From positions 1-7,509 of the forward strand of contig CAZVWV010000163.1 of the NCBI GenBank assembly GCA_964631745.1: DNA of 7,509 nt, given 5' to 3'. Position numbers and translations under genes: made by a program. This document shows positions 5,419 through 7,509 of the stretch, one piece after another (the stretch's first letter is position 1; every line of letters begins with the position of its first letter). The notes below the pieces were generated by a model, which worked only from the letters and a program-made list of their open reading frames with translations, made no database searches and was not told the origin of the DNA. Source of the DNA: CAZVWV01 sp964631745 (GTDB lineage: Bacteria > Bdellovibrionota_C > UBA2361 > JBGSMV01).

Positions 5419-5538
5419 TTAATTGTAGTTGATTGAGCCATTCAAGTATTCTGCGGCCCCATCGAGCTGGGTATCGGCTACCCGTGTGAAGCGCTTGAAT
5501 CTTGCTAGTTCGGATCGCGTTTCGGATCTGGAGGCCAA
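5419..5538 (-). CDS. Candidate 39-residue small ORF
   Basis: Between the epimerase-like gene and the chemoreceptor, one - strand frame stays open with a non-random composition: from TTG at 5538 it reads MASRSETRSELARF..., then TRVADTQLDGAAEYLNGSIN to TAA at 5421-5419. The stop is 14 bases before the chemoreceptor start, a typical operon spacing. There is no ATG and no visible Shine-Dalgarno, and the frame continues in phase from the upstream TAG at 5550-5548, so it may be a decayed gene end or chance. No family is recognised. A GGGTA/TACCC stem (5469-5483) lies inside it. Confidence 0.25.
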   Translation of the reverse strand: MASRSETRSELARFKRFTRVADTQLDGAAEYLNGSINYN

Positions 5539-5547
5539 AAAGGCCGG

Positions 5548-6474
5548 CTAATGTCGAGAGAGTTCTCCGAGCGCCTCTTCGATTTTGTCGAGCTCGAATC
5601 GAAAACCAAGCTCGGATAACCTGCTTGGGAGCGCTCGCACCCCATAGAGCAAAAGCTCGTACGCCATTTGCCCGAGCGCCAGTCTTAGCACCGGTCCTGG
5701 TACGGCAAAGACAGTAGGTCTGTGTAAAGCTTTTCCCAGGGCTTTGGTGAACTCTGCGTTTGTCACCGGATTTGGCGAAGTTAGATTAAATGCACCGCTT
5801 GCGGAAGGCGTATCCATAAGAAACTGAATGGCGCGTACCAAGTCTTCGATGGCGATCCAGCTACAGTATTGCTGCCCCGAGCCTAGGCGACCGCCCAGGC
5901 CTAGACGGAATAGTGGTAACATCTTTGGAAGCGCTCCGCCATTTGGAGAGAGCACCATTGCGAATCTTGTGATGACAGTGCGAATCCCAACAGTAGCGGC
6001 CGGTTGCGTGGCAGCCTCCCAGTCTCGGGCGACCTCCGCCAAGAAAGTCTTGGCGGGATAAGTATTTTCATTCACTGCGGTCTCACCGCAGTTGCCGTAA
6101 TAGCCAACCGCTGAGGCGCTTATAAAAACCTTAGGCGGAGATTTTAGAACTGACAGCGTGTTAGCAAGAAGGCTCGTGCTCTGAACGCGACTCTCTCTAA
6201 TGAGTTTTTTTTGAGTCTCGCTCCAGCGTGCACCAGCGATATTTTCGCCAGCTAAGTTAATTACGGCGTCGTATCCTTCTAATCTTGCACGGTCCAGGTG
6301 CGACATGGCAGGGTCCCAGACTAGGTAGCCCGGAACGTTTGCTCGTCTCAGATCCCTAGTGAGTTGCCAGACTTCAATTCCTAGCCCTTGAAAGTGTGCA
6401 CAAAGGGCACTCCCCACAAGTCCCGAGGCGCCCGCGATCAGAATTTTTCGAAATGGTTTATCTACGGTACTCAA
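5548..6474 (-). CDS. TIGR01777-family NAD(P)-binding epimerase-like protein
   Basis: A 308-residue extended short-chain dehydrogenase-like protein (the YfcH group). The N-terminal Rossmann motif KILIAGASGLVGSAL spans about 10-24. NLAGENIAG.RW (about 73-84) and SASAVGYYG (119-127) are hallmark strings of this family, the latter holding the tyrosine of the SDR active-site region. The C-terminal part from about 250 (HRPTVFAVPGPVLRLALGQM...LPSRLSELGF.F) is the DUF1731-type domain that closes these proteins. Length is normal. The enzymatic substrate of the family is not established; nucleoside-diphosphate-sugar epimerase names are by homology only. It starts at ATG 6474, four bases after the yqeY stop, so it is the third gene of the dtxR-yqeY operon. 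A GGCC-AAAAA-GGCC mini-hairpin lies just past its stop (5533-5545) and is too weak to be a sure terminator. Confidence 0.93.
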   Translation of the reverse strand: MSTVDKPFRKILIAGASGLVGSALCAHFQGLGIEVWQLTRDLRRANVPGYLVWDPAMSHLDRARLEGYDAVINLAGENIAGARWSETQKKLIRESRVQSTSLLANTLSVLKSPPKVFISASAVGYYGNCGETAVNENTYPAKTFLAEVARDWEAATQPAATVGIRTVITRFAMVLSPNGGALPKMLPLFRLGLGGRLGSGQQYCSWIAIEDLVRAIQFLMDTPSASGAFNLTSPNPVTNAEFTKALGKALHRPTVFAVPGPVLRLALGQMAYELLLYGVRALPSRLSELGFRFELDKIEEALGELSRH

Positions 6475-6478
6475 ATTT

Positions 6479-6910
6479 TCAAGCGAAGATCTTCTTAGCT
6501 AATTCACTAGCGAGCTTTCCGTCGTATTTTCCAGAATGTTGTTCTTTAAGAGCTTTCATTGCGAGCCCCATATTCATTCCAGGATTTGCACTTTTTAGCT
6601 CGACCATTATTTTTTCAAGGGCCTCCGAACTTAGTTGCGAAGGCAAGAACTCCTCGATAGCCGCAATTTCGCGATCTAATTTCGCCAGTTCGTCGGCTCT
6701 TCCGGCCTGTTGCGCGAATTCCTTAGACTCGTTGCGCTTCTTTGTCTCGCTCTTAAGAATTGCCAGCACGGCTTCGCTGGGAAGATCTTCAGTCCCCTTT
6801 TGAATCTCTTCATACTGTAGCGCGCTCAGAATACCTCGAATGGTATCCATCTTAACCTGGTCTTTAGCCTTCATGGCTAACTTAAGAGCATCTTTTAGTT
6901 TGGCCTTCAT
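6479..6910 (-). CDS. yqeY: GatB/YqeY domain protein
   Basis: A 143-residue stand-alone YqeY protein, near the family's usual length of about 150. The N-terminal helical part has DTIRGILSALQYEEI (about 22-36). The C-terminal part has EEFLPSQLS (about 86-94) and the end GKYDGKLASELAKKIF, all standard for the family. YqeY resembles the tail domain of GatB, the tRNA-dependent amidotransferase subunit, and is thought to interact with tRNA, but its biochemical role is not settled. The ATG overlaps the stop of the upstream repressor gene as ATGA (6907-6910), and AGAGGT lies about 10 bases upstream inside that gene, so the two are translationally coupled. Confidence 0.94.
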   Translation of the reverse strand: MKAKLKDALKLAMKAKDQVKMDTIRGILSALQYEEIQKGTEDLPSEAVLAILKSETKKRNESKEFAQQAGRADELAKLDREIAAIEEFLPSQLSSEALEKIMVELKSANPGMNMGLAMKALKEQHSGKYDGKLASELAKKIFA

Positions 6911-7311
6911 TGTGCAGTTACCTCTTTCACGTATTTATCAAGTTTACGGGTGGTCTCAGCGCTAAGAAGATGTTCGGTCTTACAAGCATCGATCTCGGCT
7001 TGCTCCGGATTAACCTTCAGCACTTCGATCAGAAAGCGCTGGATCAATTTCTTCCTAGCTATGACCGCCTTTGCAATCGCATCACCTTCGTCCGTGAGTG
7101 TGAGAAAGCGGTTGTCATCTTCCACTATAAGATTTCTATTCTTTAAGGTCTTTAGGTTAGTTGAGGCCGAGCCGGTAGTGATATTCAGAATTTTGGCTAC
7201 ATCGGTAACCCTTGCGTAACCACGCTGCTCTCTAAGATCCATCACGGCCAAGAGGTGGTGAGCCTGACTATGGGTTATGCTGTTCTCTTCGAATTGTTTC
7301 CAAACGTCCAT
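6907..7311 (-). CDS. DtxR/MntR-family metal-dependent transcriptional repressor
   Basis: A 134-residue cytoplasmic repressor. A winged helix-turn-helix covers about 15-75 (VTDVAKILNITTGSASTNLK is the helix-turn-helix, followed by a wing with FLTLTDEG). A helical dimerisation and metal-binding domain covers about 80-130. ACKTEHLLS gives Cys110, Glu113 and His114, which align with the primary-site ligands Cys102, Glu105 and His106 of DtxR. The ancillary-site ligands seem lost: the positions equal to DtxR His79 and Glu83 are Lys87 and Gln91. The C-terminal SH3-like domain of full-length DtxR is absent, as in MntR. Iron or manganese is the likely co-repressor. It starts at ATG 7311 behind a strong Shine-Dalgarno (AGGAGGA, complement of 7319-7325) and heads the operon with yqeY and the epimerase-like gene. 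A palindrome over its promoter suggests autoregulation. Confidence 0.9.
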   Translation of the reverse strand: MDVWKQFEENSITHSQAHHLLAVMDLREQRGYARVTDVAKILNITTGSASTNLKTLKNRNLIVEDDNRFLTLTDEGDAIAKAVIARKKLIQRFLIEVLKVNPEQAEIDACKTEHLLSAETTRKLDKYVKEVTAQ

Positions 7312-7339
7312 CTTTCAATCCTCCTGAATATGCCTGAGT

Positions 7340-7375
7340 AGTTTATTAATGTTTGCTCGGTAAGTCAAACATTAA
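7340..7375 (-). promoter_or_regulatory. Promoter with overlapping palindromic operator for the DtxR-family gene
   Basis: On the - strand, TTGACT (complement of 7363-7368) and TAAACT (complement of 7340-7345) are separated by 17 bases, a good sigma-70 arrangement ending about 28 bases before the start codon at 7311. A perfect inverted repeat, TTAATGTTTG (7346-7355) and CAAACATTAA (7366-7375) with a ten-base centre, covers the spacer and -35. A repressor bound there would block RNA polymerase, and autoregulation is common for DtxR/MntR proteins. Binding by this protein is inferred from position. The palindrome follows an upstream stop codon by two bases, so a terminator role is a weaker alternative; no T-run follows. 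Confidence 0.65.
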
Positions 7376-7376
7376 C

Positions 7377-7509
7377 TCAATGGCACGTGGATATATTCTG
7401 TGCCTGGAGCGTCTGCTTTTTTAATCGAACATCGTCACCGACCTGGACTTTGCTTGCACTGCTGTCCGGTAAGACATTGTAATTTGGGTCTTTAACCACG
7501 GAGGCCACG
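7377..7509 (-). CDS. 3' end of an unidentified gene, cut by the window edge
   Basis: The last 43 codons of a - strand gene are present, ending at TGA 7379-7377. The visible sequence includes VASVVKDPNYNVLPDSSASK and VQVGDDVRLKKQTLQ. Its composition looks coding, and it runs unbroken to the edge. VGDDVRL recalls small beta-barrel or SH3-like segments of exported proteins, but too little is visible to name a family. Its stop lies 65 bases upstream of the DtxR-family start, with that gene's promoter in between, so the two are probably separate transcription units. Confidence 0.5.
   Translation of the reverse strand, partial: VASVVKDPNYNVLPDSSASKVQVGDDVRLKKQTLQAQNISTCH

Noticed and set aside
5533..5545. 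GGCC-AAAAA-GGCC hairpin as terminator of the dtxR operon
   Set aside because: Four-base stem with no T-run on the - strand; too weak to call.

Overview
The window has two halves. The left half (1-2596) is accessory DNA read mainly on the + strand. The right half (2671-7509) is a run of ordinary chromosomal genes, all on the - strand. The two meet convergently at a candidate terminator near 2641-2682. The genes point to a free-living, motile Gram-negative-type bacterium of moderate GC. A Verrucomicrobiota (Opitutae-like) or deltaproteobacterial-type host would fit the chemoreceptor tail and the truncated DtxR regulator, but this is a guess from family resemblance.

Left half: bases 1-1191 are built as a large inverted structure. 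Each outer end carries the same 56-bp segment (first 46 bp identical, in inverted orientation). Inside each end are four copies of a 37-bp repeat separated by 26-35 bp of unrelated sequence, so two CRISPR-like arrays point inward at each other. Inside each array is a near-identical segment of about 60 bp holding a strong Shine-Dalgarno and an ATG. Between the arms are two reading frames not obvious at first: a fragment matching the N-terminus of Cas1 (about 440-529) and, after one stop in the same frame, an almost complete Cas2 without a start codon (533-829). After about 420 bp of non-coding DNA rich in hairpins comes a broken gene (1613-2596). Its last part has the four-cysteine zinc ribbon and RuvC-III-like end of TnpB/Cas12 nucleases. 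I read the whole as a decayed, rearranged type V-like CRISPR-Cas locus with arrays in inverted orientation. The assignment rests on motifs, not on a database search.

Right half, in transcription order from the right edge: the 3' end of an unidentified gene (7377-7509); a DtxR-family metal-dependent repressor with a perfect palindrome over its own promoter; a YqeY-family protein whose start overlaps the repressor's stop by 4 bp; a TIGR01777-type NAD(P)-binding epimerase-like protein 4 bp downstream; possibly a 39-codon small ORF; and a transmembrane methyl-accepting chemotaxis protein. After a 171-bp gap comes a two-gene unit, an 82-residue protein of unknown function overlapping by 116 bp the start of a nucleotidyltransferase-fold protein.

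The repressor, yqeY and epimerase genes are packed as one operon, probably autoregulated by metal. The chemoreceptor may be read from the same transcript, since only about 140 bp separate it from the epimerase gene. The overlapping pair looks like an independent, translationally coupled unit, possibly of the accessory kind. The CRISPR-Cas remnant is almost certainly not functional: cas1 is mostly gone, cas2 has no start, and the effector lacks RuvC-I and RuvC-II and has at least two frame breaks.
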